Shown here piece after piece: positions 7,791 through 15,784 of a DNA stretch of 29,831 nucleotides. The first letter of the stretch is position 1. Every line of letters begins with the position of its first letter. The position numbers and the translations under genes were made by a program. This DNA is from Betaproteobacteria bacterium (GTDB lineage Bacteria; Pseudomonadota; Gammaproteobacteria; Burkholderiales; Thiobacillaceae), in the NCBI GenBank assembly GCA_016873905.1, contig VGVU01000003.1, forward strand, positions 1-29,831. Reading direction: 5' to 3'. The notes beneath the pieces are model-generated. The model was not told where the DNA came from, made no database searches, and was given only the letters and a program-made list of their open reading frames with translations.

Positions 7791-8246
7791 TTAGTGGGTC
7801 GCCGCCGCGCCGCCGACCTGTTGTTTCTGCTGCAGGTACATGGACTCGAAGTTGACCGGCTGCAGGAGCAGGGGCGGGAAGCCGGCGCGCAACACGGCAT
7901 CGGAGATCGCTTCACGGCCGTAGGGGAAGAGGATGTTCGGGCAGGCCACCAGCAAGGTGGGTTCCATGGCCTCTTGCGGCAAGTTCTGCAGGCGGAAGAT
8001 GCCGGCCTGATGGACCTCGACCAGGAAGGCGGTCTTGTCCTGAATCTTGGCGGTGGCGGTGAGCGTCAGCACGCATTGGTAAATGCCCTCGTCGATGGCC
8101 GCGCTCTGGGTGCTGATCTGCAGGTCAAATTGCGGTGCCTCTTGCTCGAGGAAGATCTGCGGCGCGCCCGGCACCTCGACCGACAGATCCTTGATGTAGA
8201 TTTTTTCGATGTTGAAGGTCGGCTGGGCCGGGGCTTGTTCGGTCAT
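7791..8246 (-). CDS. secB: Protein-export chaperone SecB
   Basis: Tetrameric cytoplasmic chaperone that holds preproteins unfolded and delivers them to SecA. The 151-residue product has the SecB core: FNIEKIYIKDLSVEVPGAP, FLVEVHQAGIF and the strongly conserved PNILFPYGREAISDAVLRAGFPPLLLQPVNFE. The ATG at 8246 starts the family homology; the open frame upstream to 8276 is not conserved. Its place between the thioredoxin/glutaredoxin genes and gpsA is the classical proteobacterial order. Confidence 0.97.
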   Translation of the reverse strand: MTEQAPAQPTFNIEKIYIKDLSVEVPGAPQIFLEQEAPQFDLQISTQSAAIDEGIYQCVLTLTATAKIQDKTAFLVEVHQAGIFRLQNLPQEAMEPTLLVACPNILFPYGREAISDAVLRAGFPPLLLQPVNFESMYLQQKQQVGGAAATH

Positions 8247-8287
8247 GATCGGGGTTCCACGGTTAAGGGTTAACAAAGATGGGGGCG

Positions 8288-8293
8288 ATTATA
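8288..8293 (-). promoter_or_regulatory. Candidate -10 element for secB-gpsA
   Basis: The 83-base gap between trxC and secB contains a perfect TATAAT on the minus strand about 40 bases upstream of the secB start. No good -35 lies at 17-18 bases, so promoter strength is uncertain. It would allow secB-gpsA expression independent of the upstream redox genes. Confidence 0.35.
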
Positions 8294-8329
8294 GCCGCCG
8301 GATTCGGCCTGGATTCGCTTAAACCATGC

Positions 8330-8758
8330 TCAGGCCACGAGTTTTTGCCGCAGCCAGGCATCGAGTTGGGGTGCCGGCAACGCTCCGGCCAGGCGATCGA
8401 CCTCGTGACTGCCTTTGAACAAGGCCAGGGTCGGGATGCTGCGGATGCCGTGATACGAGGCCAGCGCGTGCTCGGCCTCGGTGTTGACCTTCACAAAGCG
8501 CACCCGACCGGCGTATTGCGCGGCCATCTGGGTGAAGGTGGGCGCGAACGAACGACAGGGGCCGCACCACGGGGCCCAGAAATCAACCAGAACCGGCAGG
8601 CCGTCGCGATTGATGAAGGCGTCAAAAGTGCGGTTGGTCAGTTCGATCGGCGTCGTCGGAACCACCTCGGCGTGGCATTTACCGCATTTGGGCTGTTCGT
8701 TGAGACGGGCGTCAGGTACGCGATTGAGCGTGCCGCAGTGGGGGCAAACCAGTTCCAT
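8330..8758 (-). CDS. trxC: Thioredoxin 2 with N-terminal zinc finger
   Basis: Disulfide reductase of the thioredoxin-2 type. Residues 1-30 form a zinc ribbon (Cys5, Cys8, Cys25, Cys28). The thioredoxin fold follows, with active site WCGPC (Cys65, Cys68) and the cis-proline region GIRSIPTLALFKG. It has 142 residues, close to E. coli TrxC (139). I prefer ATG 8758 to the in-frame ATG 8773 because the GGAG Shine-Dalgarno overlaps the latter. The gene lies between grxC and secB, where E. coli and relatives have nothing. In other bacteria TrxC is oxidative-stress induced; here it may be read from the yibN/grxC transcript. Confidence 0.94.
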   Translation of the reverse strand: MELVCPHCGTLNRVPDARLNEQPKCGKCHAEVVPTTPIELTNRTFDAFINRDGLPVLVDFWAPWCGPCRSFAPTFTQMAAQYAGRVRFVKVNTEAEHALASYHGIRSIPTLALFKGSHEVDRLAGALPAPQLDAWLRQKLVA

Positions 8759-8852
8759 AGTGCATTTCTCCAAGGCTCGATGCAGGTGGAGATGCTGTCG
8801 GCGCGGGGAATTTCAAGAACCGGGCCGGAGGTCTGGGGCGAACGGAAGCGAT

Positions 8853-9110
8853 TTATGCAGCCAGCAACGGGTCGAGTCCGCCTTCGGCATCGAGCGCGGC
8901 GAGATCATCGAAGCCGCCGATGTGGCGCTCGCCGATGAAGACCTGCGGGACGGTGCGGCGGCCAGTGATCTCCATCATGTGGGCCCGCAGTTCGGGTTGC
9001 AGGTCCACACGGATCTTCTCGATCTCGGTGACGCCTTTGCGGTTGAGGAGTTTTTCGGCCATCTGGCAGTAGGGACAAACGGCGGTGCAATACATCTTGA
9101 TGGCGGGCAT
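8853..9110 (-). CDS. grxC: Glutaredoxin 3
   Basis: Small glutathione-dependent thiol-disulfide oxidoreductase of 85 residues. The CPYC active site spans residues 12-15, followed by the glutathione-binding segments RRTVPQVFIG and HIGGFDDL. GAGGAAA just before the ATG overlaps the yibN stop, so the two genes are tightly linked (9-base gap). The order yibN-grxC-(trxC)-secB-gpsA supports the GrxC assignment over other glutaredoxins. Glutathione would come from the gshA/gshB genes in this same window. Confidence 0.95.
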   Translation of the reverse strand: MPAIKMYCTAVCPYCQMAEKLLNRKGVTEIEKIRVDLQPELRAHMMEITGRRTVPQVFIGERHIGGFDDLAALDAEGGLDPLLAA

Positions 9111-9119
9111 GGCGTTTCC

Positions 9120-9530
9120 TCAGCGTTCCTTGGGCAGGCCAGCCTGATCCCAGGCGCCGATGCCGCCCGCGAGATTGTGGAGCTTGGTGAAACCGGCCCG
9201 ACGCAGTTGGTTACAGGCATTTTGCGAGCGGTTGCCGCTGCGACAGACGGCGACGATGGCGCGATCCTTGAACTTTTCCAGGCTGCTGAGCTCGTCCTTG
9301 AGTTTGCCGAGCGGGATGTGACGCGACTTGGGGACATGTCCATCGCGGTATTCGGAGGCCTCGCGCACATCGAGGATGAGGGCATCTTCGTGATTGAAGA
9401 GGCGCACGGCTTCTTGGGGGCTGATTTGCAGGATCCCGGAGAGTTTTCCGGTAATGGCGGGCAACACCAGCATCAGGCCCGAGAGCAGGGCGAGCAGGAC
9501 GAGCCAGATGTTTTGGGTAACAAAATCCAT
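9120..9530 (-). CDS. yibN: Membrane-anchored rhodanese-like protein (YibN)
   Basis: Single-domain rhodanese that would carry sulfane sulfur as a cysteine persulfide. Residues 7-27 are a transmembrane helix, and the rhodanese domain (about 36-134) probably faces the cytoplasm. The active-site loop CRSGNRS is intact (Cys96, Arg101), unlike E. coli YibN, whose loop lacks that pattern as I recall it. Other family pieces are ALILDVREASEYRDGHVPKSRHIP and NLAGGIGAWDQAGLP. It starts the grxC-trxC-secB-gpsA run. A hairpin with a T-tract ends only 11 bases before its ATG, so its expression may depend on read-through from the efflux operon. Confidence 0.9.
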   Translation of the reverse strand: MDFVTQNIWLVLLALLSGLMLVLPAITGKLSGILQISPQEAVRLFNHEDALILDVREASEYRDGHVPKSRHIPLGKLKDELSSLEKFKDRAIVAVCRSGNRSQNACNQLRRAGFTKLHNLAGGIGAWDQAGLPKER

Positions 9531-9541
9531 GGCGAGACTCT

Positions 9542-9576
9542 AAAAAACGACAGGCCGAGAGTTTACCTCAGCCTGT
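9542..9576 (-). terminator. Hairpin-T6 terminator between the efflux operon and yibN
   Basis: A 10-bp stem with one mismatch (9550-9559 with 9567-9576, 7-base loop) is followed on the minus strand by TTTTTT at 9547-9542. It lies 45 bases after the DUF2892 gene stop and ends 11 bases before the yibN start, so no promoter fits between. It may act as a partial terminator or attenuator linking the two gene sets. Confidence 0.8.
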
Positions 9577-9621
9577 GGGGGTTTCGCGATTGCGTTGTGG
9601 CGTTGTGGCAAAGCGCTGCAA

Positions 9622-9840
9622 TTAGCAGCAGGCGTTGTCTTTCACGCCGGCCTTTTTCAGGATGCTGACCAGCGGGCACCAGTTGGTGAGGCCAGACTGA
9701 AACAGATTGGCACCAACGAAGACGGTGAACCACAGCCAGCTCAGGGTGCTCAGATCGGCCGTGCCGGAGAGATGGGCAAGCAACAGGGACAGCAGGATAA
9801 AGAAACCGGCGACGATGCGAACGATGCGTTCAATAGACAT
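9622..9840 (-). CDS. DUF2892 (YgaP-like transmembrane) protein
   Basis: A 72-residue membrane protein of the DUF2892 family, the domain that forms the C-terminal membrane part of E. coli YgaP. Two transmembrane helices are visible (about residues 8-24 and 34-51), with the family pattern SIERIVRIVAGFFILLS and FVGANLFQSGLTNWCP. Its cysteines are Cys55 after the second helix and a terminal Cys71-Cys72 pair. The ATG at 9840 has GAGAGG upstream and follows the pump gene by 15 bases, so it is the last gene of the efflux operon. In YgaP this domain is fused to a rhodanese; here a membrane rhodanese is the next gene downstream. The biochemical role is unknown. Confidence 0.88.
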   Translation of the reverse strand: MSIERIVRIVAGFFILLSLLLAHLSGTADLSTLSWLWFTVFVGANLFQSGLTNWCPLVSILKKAGVKDNACC

Positions 9841-9855
9841 GTGTTTTCCTCTCAA

Positions 9856-12800
9856 TCAGGTTTGGGGTTGGGTATTTGTGGGAATCTTGCGCTGCCAGAG
9901 CAGGTAGAACAAGGGGATCACGACCAGGGTGAGCGCCGTGGAGGCAAAGGTGCCAAAGATCAGGCTGACCGCCAGACCTCCGAACACCGGGTCGGTCATC
10001 ATGATGGCGGAGCCGGCGATGATGGCCAGTGCCGTCAGCAGGATGGGACGGAAGCGCACTGCGCCGGCTTCTTTGACGGCCTCTTCCAGACTGTAGCCCT
10101 GACGGCGGTAGTCGAGGATGAAGTCGATCAGGAGGAGCGAGTTGCGCACGACAACGCCGGCCAGGGCAATGACGCCAATCATCGAGGTCGCCGTGAAGGC
10201 CTGTCCGGTGGCCCAATGGCCCGGGAAGACCCCGATCAGGGTGAGCGGAATGGCACCCATCACGATCAGCGGCAGGATGAACGACTTGTAATAGGCGGTC
10301 AGCAGCAGGTAGATCAACACCAGGGCCACGATGAATGCCGAACCCAGGTCGCGGAAGACATCCAGCGTCAGGCGCATTTCGCCGCCCCAGAGCAGGGTGT
10401 ATCCGCTGGGATCGCTCGGGGTGGCCTGGGTGAAGCCCAGGTTGCCGGTGGTGAAGGTGGCGCCCGACTTCAGTTTTTGCCCGTCAAGTTCCTTGTCCAG
10501 CGCCAGCACGGCGTACACCGGCGAGGATTGCAGCAACTCGCCGCCGACGGTGACATGGGCGTACTGGTCGCGGTCACGCATCGACTTGGTCTCGGTGACC
10601 GGGTCAATGCGGGCAATGGCCGACAAGGGCACGCGCAGGCCTTGCGGGTTGGTGAGCGACAGGGCCAACAGCGTGGACGGATCGGCTCGCGCCTCGCGGG
10701 GCAGGCGCACGCGAATTTCCATCGGTTCGCGGGCCTCGACGGCGTGCAGGGTGCCGATGGTGAAGCCGGACACATAGTCGCGCAGCAGTTTGGCCACCTG
10801 GGCCGGGGCGACGCCGGCTAATGCGGCCTTCTCGGCATCGACGCGAACGCGGTAGCTCTGCGCATCGGCGGTGACCGAGTCATCCACATTGGTCAGGCCA
10901 TACACCTTCTGGAAGGCGCTGTTCACCTCCAGCGCGCTCTGCCGCAGCACGGCATAGTCCGGGCCGTACAGTTCGGCCAGCACCTGCGAGGGGACCGGCG
11001 GGCCTGGCGGGGTCTCGAAGATCTTGATGCGGGCCGTGGGATAGGCCTTGTGCACCGGGGCCAACGCGGCATCAATCTGGTTGGCGATGTCGTGTGAACT
11101 GGCGCTGCGGTCATGTTTGTCGATCAGGTTGACGCGAATTTGCGCCAGGTTTTCACCGCGCTTGAGCATGTCGCCGCGCACCAGGGCAGAAAAGTCGATC
11201 GGTGCCGCCTGTCCGAGGAAGGTCTGGTAGTTGTCCACGGGCGCCAGCGCTCCCAGCACCGCGCCGATATTGCGTGCGACCGCATCGGTGTCGGCCAGGG
11301 CGGATCCCGCCGGCATATCGACCTGCAACAGCATCGTGTTGGTATTGTCGTTCGGCAGCATCTTCAGCTCTACGCCCAGCGGTGACAGCGGTCCGCCGAC
11401 GCCGGACGGCCGCACGAATTGCCAGGCGGGCATCAGCATGGCCGCCACCAACAGGCCCACGACGGCCGTGAAGAAGAGATTGCGCTTGGTCGCGCTGGCC
11501 ATCAGCGGCTCGATGACCGCGAGATAGGCGCAACGGAGGGGATCTTTTTCGTCACGATTCTTGCACAGACAGAATCGGCACATCGTGTCGGGATGCTTGT
11601 GGCGGCCCCGATCTTCCAGAGTGTCCGCCTCGGCCAGGGCCTGCATGGCCTTGCCTCGCAACACGCGCCGCGCCGCCCACGGCACGATGGAATAGGCGAT
11701 GAACAGCGAGGCCAGCATGGCCACCGGCACATTGATCGGAATCGGCATCATGAACGGCCCCATCATGCCGGTCACAAAGGCCATGGGGATGAAGGCCAGC
11801 ATCACGGCCACGGTGGCCACATTGGTCGGATTGCCGATCTCGTTGGTGGCGATCACCAGGGTCTGGCCAAACTCTTCCATTTTGACCTTGCCGTGGTGCA
11901 GGTGGCGGTGGATGTTTTCGATAACCACAATAGAGTCATCGACCAACAGGCCCAAGGCCAGAATGAGCGCAAACAGGGTGATGCGGTTGATGGTCTGGCC
12001 GGTGAGATAACCCACCGCCAACACGATGAACAGAATCAACGGGATGGTCATGGTGACGATGCCCGCCTCGCGCCAGCCCAGGAACCACCACATCAGCAAA
12101 ATCACGGTAAAAATGGCGATGCCGAGGTGTTCAACCAGCAAATTGACCGCCGCATTGGCGCGCTCGCCGTCGTCGCGAGTCACCGTGACCGTAATGTCAT
12201 GCGGCAAGGCCTGGCGCTTGAGTTCTTCCACTTTGGCCAGCACAGCGCCGGACACATCCACGGCGTTGGTGCCGGCCTTCTTGGCAATAGCCAGGGTCAC
12301 CGCGGGACTCAGGTTGGCCGAGGCGGTCTTGGCGGCAGGGCCGAAGCCCAGCCATGAGCCTTCTTCCACATCGGCGCTACCGGCCTCAATGCGGGCGATA
12401 TCACGCAGATAGACCGGAAGGCCATTGTGTGCCCCCACCACGATGCGGCCCACGGCCTCGGCATTGCCCAGAAAACCCTCCAGACGCAAGGCGCGGGTTT
12501 GCCCTGCTTGCGTTAAGGCGCCCAGCGGGGCGGATACATTGACGCCGCGCAGGGCCTGGTCGATGCGGTCAAAGGAAAGGCCCGAGGCCTCCAGACGCTG
12601 CGGGTCGATCCACACATTCAGCGCCGGGGCGCGGCCACCGACCAGTTGCGTAAAGGAGACGCCCTCGACATTGCGCAACTGTTCCAGCAGGCGCGCACCC
12701 ACCTCGCGTAAGGCCTGTTCGTCTTGGGTGGTCGCGCTGAGTGTCAGCGTCAGAATCGGCACATCGTCAACATTGACGGGCCGCACGATGGGCTGCTCTG

Positions 12801-13215
12801 CCCCGGCGGGCATGCGATCCATGTTTTGCATCAACTGGTTGTACAGCTTGACCAGGCTGTCTTCCTGGTCTTGTCCCACCTTGAATTGCACCGTGACCAC
12901 GCCATGGTCGTTGGCCGCATAGCCGAAGGTGTGATCCACCCCGGACTGGGCGTGCATGATGGCCTCCAGCGGCTTGACGACCAGATTGTTGATTTCTTCC
13001 ACGCTGGCGCCGGGTTTCTGCACGATGATGCTGGCCGCGGGCACCACAATTTGCGGGTTGTATTCGCGGGCGGTCAGCGCCAGCGCCATCGCGCCCAGCA
13101 TGAACAGGGCGAAGATCATCAAGGGCGTGATCTTTGATTCGAGGAAGGCCGTCGCCAACCGGCCGGCGATGTTGAGCGGGCCTCCGTGTCCTTCAGCGTG
13201 GTTGTCTGCGCTCAT
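9856..13215 (-). CDS. RND-family efflux pump inner-membrane permease
   Basis: Proton-driven trimeric pump of the resistance-nodulation-division superfamily, with 1119 residues (slightly longer than the usual 1030-1060). The expected layout is present: first helix (KITPLMIFALFMLGAMALAL), a periplasmic porter loop, five helices including GLLVDDSIVVIEN with the paired proton-relay aspartates, and a second half ending with VVVRNSLLLIDF and the final helices. Between the two halves, a hydrophilic cytoplasmic loop carries Cys546, Cys549, Cys551 and Cys562, the only cysteines in the protein. It starts 3 bases after the adaptor gene. The substrate cannot be read from sequence; the SqrR-like repressor at the head of the operon suggests a sulfur-related one. 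Confidence 0.95.
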   Translation of the reverse strand: MSADNHAEGHGGPLNIAGRLATAFLESKITPLMIFALFMLGAMALALTAREYNPQIVVPAASIIVQKPGASVEEINNLVVKPLEAIMHAQSGVDHTFGYAANDHGVVTVQFKVGQDQEDSLVKLYNQLMQNMDRMPAGAEQPIVRPVNVDDVPILTLTLSATTQDEQALREVGARLLEQLRNVEGVSFTQLVGGRAPALNVWIDPQRLEASGLSFDRIDQALRGVNVSAPLGALTQAGQTRALRLEGFLGNAEAVGRIVVGAHNGLPVYLRDIARIEAGSADVEEGSWLGFGPAAKTASANLSPAVTLAIAKKAGTNAVDVSGAVLAKVEELKRQALPHDITVTVTRDDGERANAAVNLLVEHLGIAIFTVILLMWWFLGWREAGIVTMTIPLILFIVLAVGYLTGQTINRITLFALILALGLLVDDSIVVIENIHRHLHHGKVKMEEFGQTLVIATNEIGNPTNVATVAVMLAFIPMAFVTGMMGPFMMPIPINVPVAMLASLFIAYSIVPWAARRVLRGKAMQALAEADTLEDRGRHKHPDTMCRFCLCKNRDEKDPLRCAYLAVIEPLMASATKRNLFFTAVVGLLVAAMLMPAWQFVRPSGVGGPLSPLGVELKMLPNDNTNTMLLQVDMPAGSALADTDAVARNIGAVLGALAPVDNYQTFLGQAAPIDFSALVRGDMLKRGENLAQIRVNLIDKHDRSASSHDIANQIDAALAPVHKAYPTARIKIFETPPGPPVPSQVLAELYGPDYAVLRQSALEVNSAFQKVYGLTNVDDSVTADAQSYRVRVDAEKAALAGVAPAQVAKLLRDYVSGFTIGTLHAVEAREPMEIRVRLPREARADPSTLLALSLTNPQGLRVPLSAIARIDPVTETKSMRDRDQYAHVTVGGELLQSSPVYAVLALDKELDGQKLKSGATFTTGNLGFTQATPSDPSGYTLLWGGEMRLTLDVFRDLGSAFIVALVLIYLLLTAYYKSFILPLIVMGAIPLTLIGVFPGHWATGQAFTATSMIGVIALAGVVVRNSLLLIDFILDYRRQGYSLEEAVKEAGAVRFRPILLTALAIIAGSAIMMTDPVFGGLAVSLIFGTFASTALTLVVIPLFYLLWQRKIPTNTQPQT

Positions 13216-13218
13216 GGT

Positions 13219-14283
13219 TTAACCCTTGACCTGATCGCCGTTGTTGAGGGTTTCCGCCTGGCCCGTGACGACTCGGTCGCCCGCCTGGAGGCCGGAGAGG
13301 ATCTCGACGCTGTTGTTGCTCACCAGACCGGTGCGCACCATGCGGTACTGGGCGATGCCCTGGGCATTGAGGACGAAGACGCCGACGATGCCGGCGCGGT
13401 TCTGGAGGGCGGTTTGCGGAATGCGCAGACTGCGGGTCTGACCGGCCGGGAAGAGGACGCGGGCAAAGGCACCGCTCTTGGCCTTGGTCTGGAGGTCGAT
13501 CTTGACGAGGTGGGTGTGCGTCATCGGGTCCGCAGCGGGCGAGAGACGCGCAACGCGACCTTTAAGAGCAGCGGTCTGGCCATCGACCTCGATAGCGACC
13601 GTTTGGCCTGCCGACAGCGTCTTGAACACGGCCTCTGGCACGGCGGTTTGCACCTGTAGTTTGGCGGGGTTTTCCAGCACCAGAACAGGATGGCCGGGCG
13701 CGGCGATGTCGCCTTCGTTGGCCAGTTTCTGGGTGACCACCCCGGCAAAGGGGGCCGAGACGGTGGCATAGCGCATTTGTCCCTGAGCGGTCGCCAGACC
13801 GGCCTTGGACTGAGCGGCACGCGAGACAGCCAGCTCGTAGTTGAGCTTCATCTTTTCGTATTGCTGGCGGGTGACCACTTCTTCCTTGTGCAGGTTGGCG
13901 TAGCGGTCGTAATCGGCCTTGGCGTCCTTGAGGGCGTTTTCAGCCTGATTGAGGCCGAGGCGGGCCTGTTCGACGGCGCCCTCAATGTCCAGGGGATCAA
14001 TGGTGAACAGACGCTGACCGGCCTTGACGCTCTGACCCTCGACGACGGCGATGTCACGGATGTAACCCATCAGGCGCGAGGCAACCTTGATGGATTCCTC
14101 GGCCACGACGGTGCCGGGGGTCGCGGCATAGGCCGGCGCATCGTGGGGCTGGACAACGATCGACGGGGCGTTCACGACGCGGGGCGCGGCTGCGGTCTTG
14201 GCGGCCTCTTCGTCGGCGCCGCAGGCGGTTAGCATCAGGCCCAGGACGAGGGGGGCGAGGTAGGCGTGGACAGGACGATGCAT
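13219..14283 (-). CDS. RND efflux periplasmic adaptor (membrane fusion protein), lipoprotein
   Basis: Adaptor bridging the pump to the outer-membrane channel. It has 354 residues with a lipoprotein signal (lipobox LTAC, Cys21). The barrel-sandwich half-motifs lie around EESIKVASRLMGYIRDIAVVEGQSVKAGQRLF and VSAPFAGVVTQKLANEGDIAAPG, and flank an alpha-helical hairpin at about residues 95-160. A beta-barrel and C-terminal domain follow, ending GDRVVTGQAETLNNGDQV. The frame is open far upstream inside tolC, but family homology and the lipobox start at the ATG at 14283. It lies 16 bases after tolC and 3 before the pump gene, so the three are one transcript. Confidence 0.95.
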   Translation of the reverse strand: MHRPVHAYLAPLVLGLMLTACGADEEAAKTAAAPRVVNAPSIVVQPHDAPAYAATPGTVVAEESIKVASRLMGYIRDIAVVEGQSVKAGQRLFTIDPLDIEGAVEQARLGLNQAENALKDAKADYDRYANLHKEEVVTRQQYEKMKLNYELAVSRAAQSKAGLATAQGQMRYATVSAPFAGVVTQKLANEGDIAAPGHPVLVLENPAKLQVQTAVPEAVFKTLSAGQTVAIEVDGQTAALKGRVARLSPAADPMTHTHLVKIDLQTKAKSGAFARVLFPAGQTRSLRIPQTALQNRAGIVGVFVLNAQGIAQYRMVRTGLVSNNSVEILSGLQAGDRVVTGQAETLNNGDQVKG

Positions 14284-14299
14284 CACAGGTCTCCAGTCA

Positions 14300-15631
14300 T
14301 CAGATTTGTTCGGGGTCGAGAACGCCCACGGCGAGCTTGAGTTCGGCGCGGGTGACGGCGAGGTCGTAATGCGCGGCGACCAGATCAGCGCGTGTCTTGT
14401 CCAGTTGGGCCTGCGCGGAAAGCAGTTCGACGAGCGGGGCGACCCCGTTCTCGTAACGCATCTTGACCAGGCGCCGGGCCTCTCCAGCCTGTTCCACGGA
14501 GAGTTGGCGAACGGCGGCGCGTTCTTCGGCCTCCAGGGCGCGGCGGCGGGCATCGGTGGCCTGGAAGCGGATGCCGTCTTCGGTCTGGCGCAATTTGGCG
14601 GCCAGTTCGCTACGCCGGGCCTCGGCGCGGTCGATGCCTGCCTGCAGGGTGCCGCCGTCAAAGGCGTTCCAGGACAGGACACCCGCCATCATGTAGGCAT
14701 TGCTATCAAAGCCCAGCGTGCGGTCGTTCCATTCCTGGCGCAGCGAGACATTGAACTGGGGGCGTTTCCCGGCGCGGACAGCCTCGACCGCAGCGTGGGC
14801 CGCATCGACCTGTTCACGCAGGGCGCGCAGGCCCGGGTGGGCCTCGACCGCCTGCTTGTGCAGGGCCGCATCGTCTCCCGTCATCAGCGTCGGAGCGATG
14901 GGGTCGGCCACCTCCACCGAGGCGCTGAGGGGCCGGCCCATGAGCAGCTTGAGTTGATCGAGCGCGGTGGCCTCGGCGTTGCGCGCCTCGGTCAGCTTGA
15001 TGCGCATGTCTTCAAGATTGACCCGGGCGGAGAGGATATCGCTCTTGACGGCCATGCCCTGTTTATGGAGTTTTTCCGTGATGCGGACAACCTCCTCGGC
15101 GGCGGCCCGTCCTTCGCTCGCGACCTTGATGTAAGCACGGGCGGTATGCACGCCTTGATAGGCCATCAGGACTTGCTTGACCAGTTTCTGGCGGGCCAGG
15201 CGATCGCCCGACTGGGCGGCACGGGTCAGGGCCTGCGCCTGGCGCACATAACTTTCGACCTGGCCCCCGTTATAGACGGGAATCAGGAGTTCGATGCGGC
15301 TGTTGAAGTTGTTGATGGCGCCGGGATGGTTTAGGGTGGGATCCTGCATGTCCGCGGGCAGGACGCGGCGTTGGGTCAGTTTGGCGCCAAATACATTGAG
15401 CGCGTCATCGGTGCGCGAGGCGGTCAAGGCCAGGTTGAGACGCGGCATCCGGTTGCCCTTGGCCTCGCGTACGGCGGCCTCGGCCTGTTCAATCTGGGCG
15501 CGGCTGATGGCCATGTCCGGATTCTGGCTCAGGGCGGCCTCGGTGCATTGCCTGAAATTGAGCGTTTCGGCGCCGGCTTGCCCAAGGGGCCAAGCGGCCA
15601 GGAAAAGGATGGCTGACCAAGTGTTGCGCAT
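14300..15631 (-). CDS. TolC-family outer-membrane efflux protein
   Basis: Outer-membrane channel of the tripartite pump. It has 443 residues with a signal peptide ending QAGA (cleavage near residue 21). The two internally repeated OEP halves are visible: ALSQNPDMAISRAQIEQAEAAVREAKGNRMPRLNL near the N terminus and AHPGLRALREQVDAAHAAVEAVRAGKRPQFNVSL near residue 260. Long helices follow each. The second ends in YENGVAPLVELLSAQAQLDKTRADL, a standard OEP motif. I chose the ATG at 15631 because the signal peptide starts there and GGAGA lies just upstream. It is the first structural gene after arsR and is preceded by its own promoter-like sequence and a leader hairpin. Confidence 0.93.
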   Translation of the reverse strand: MRNTWSAILFLAAWPLGQAGAETLNFRQCTEAALSQNPDMAISRAQIEQAEAAVREAKGNRMPRLNLALTASRTDDALNVFGAKLTQRRVLPADMQDPTLNHPGAINNFNSRIELLIPVYNGGQVESYVRQAQALTRAAQSGDRLARQKLVKQVLMAYQGVHTARAYIKVASEGRAAAEEVVRITEKLHKQGMAVKSDILSARVNLEDMRIKLTEARNAEATALDQLKLLMGRPLSASVEVADPIAPTLMTGDDAALHKQAVEAHPGLRALREQVDAAHAAVEAVRAGKRPQFNVSLRQEWNDRTLGFDSNAYMMAGVLSWNAFDGGTLQAGIDRAEARRSELAAKLRQTEDGIRFQATDARRRALEAEERAAVRQLSVEQAGEARRLVKMRYENGVAPLVELLSAQAQLDKTRADLVAAHYDLAVTRAELKLAVGVLDPEQI

Positions 15632-15646
15632 GATGTCTCCAAACAA

Positions 15647-15668
15647 ACACGGGCACCAAGGCCCGTGT
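15647..15668 (-). other. Hairpin in the tolC 5' leader
   Basis: ACACGGGC (15647-15654) and GCCCGTGT (15661-15668) form a perfect 8-bp stem with a 6-base loop. It ends about 8 bases upstream of the GGAGA ribosome binding site. No T-tract follows, so it is not a terminator. A role in leader stability or translation control is possible. Confidence 0.5.
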
Positions 15669-15708
15669 GACACTTCTCCAGCCAGAGGCGGGATCTATAT
15701 TAGAGATC

Positions 15709-15739
15709 TATTATGAACTAATAAGCGGTGCTTATGCAA
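15709..15739 (-). promoter_or_regulatory. tolC-MFP-RND promoter with overlapping palindromes
   Basis: On the minus strand, TTGCAT (15739-15734) and CATAAT (15715-15710) are spaced by 18 bases. Two perfect inverted repeats overlap this promoter: ATAAGC-GGT-GCTTAT (15721-15735) between the two boxes, and TATTA-TGAAC-TAATA (15709-15723) covering the -10. That is a typical placement for a repressor site, and arsR is the adjacent gene. The DNA is strongly AT-rich for this genome. Confidence 0.6.
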
Positions 15740-15784
15740 GCTTATGGCGCAATTTATAACTTGGGAGCGTTGGTCTGGCAAACC

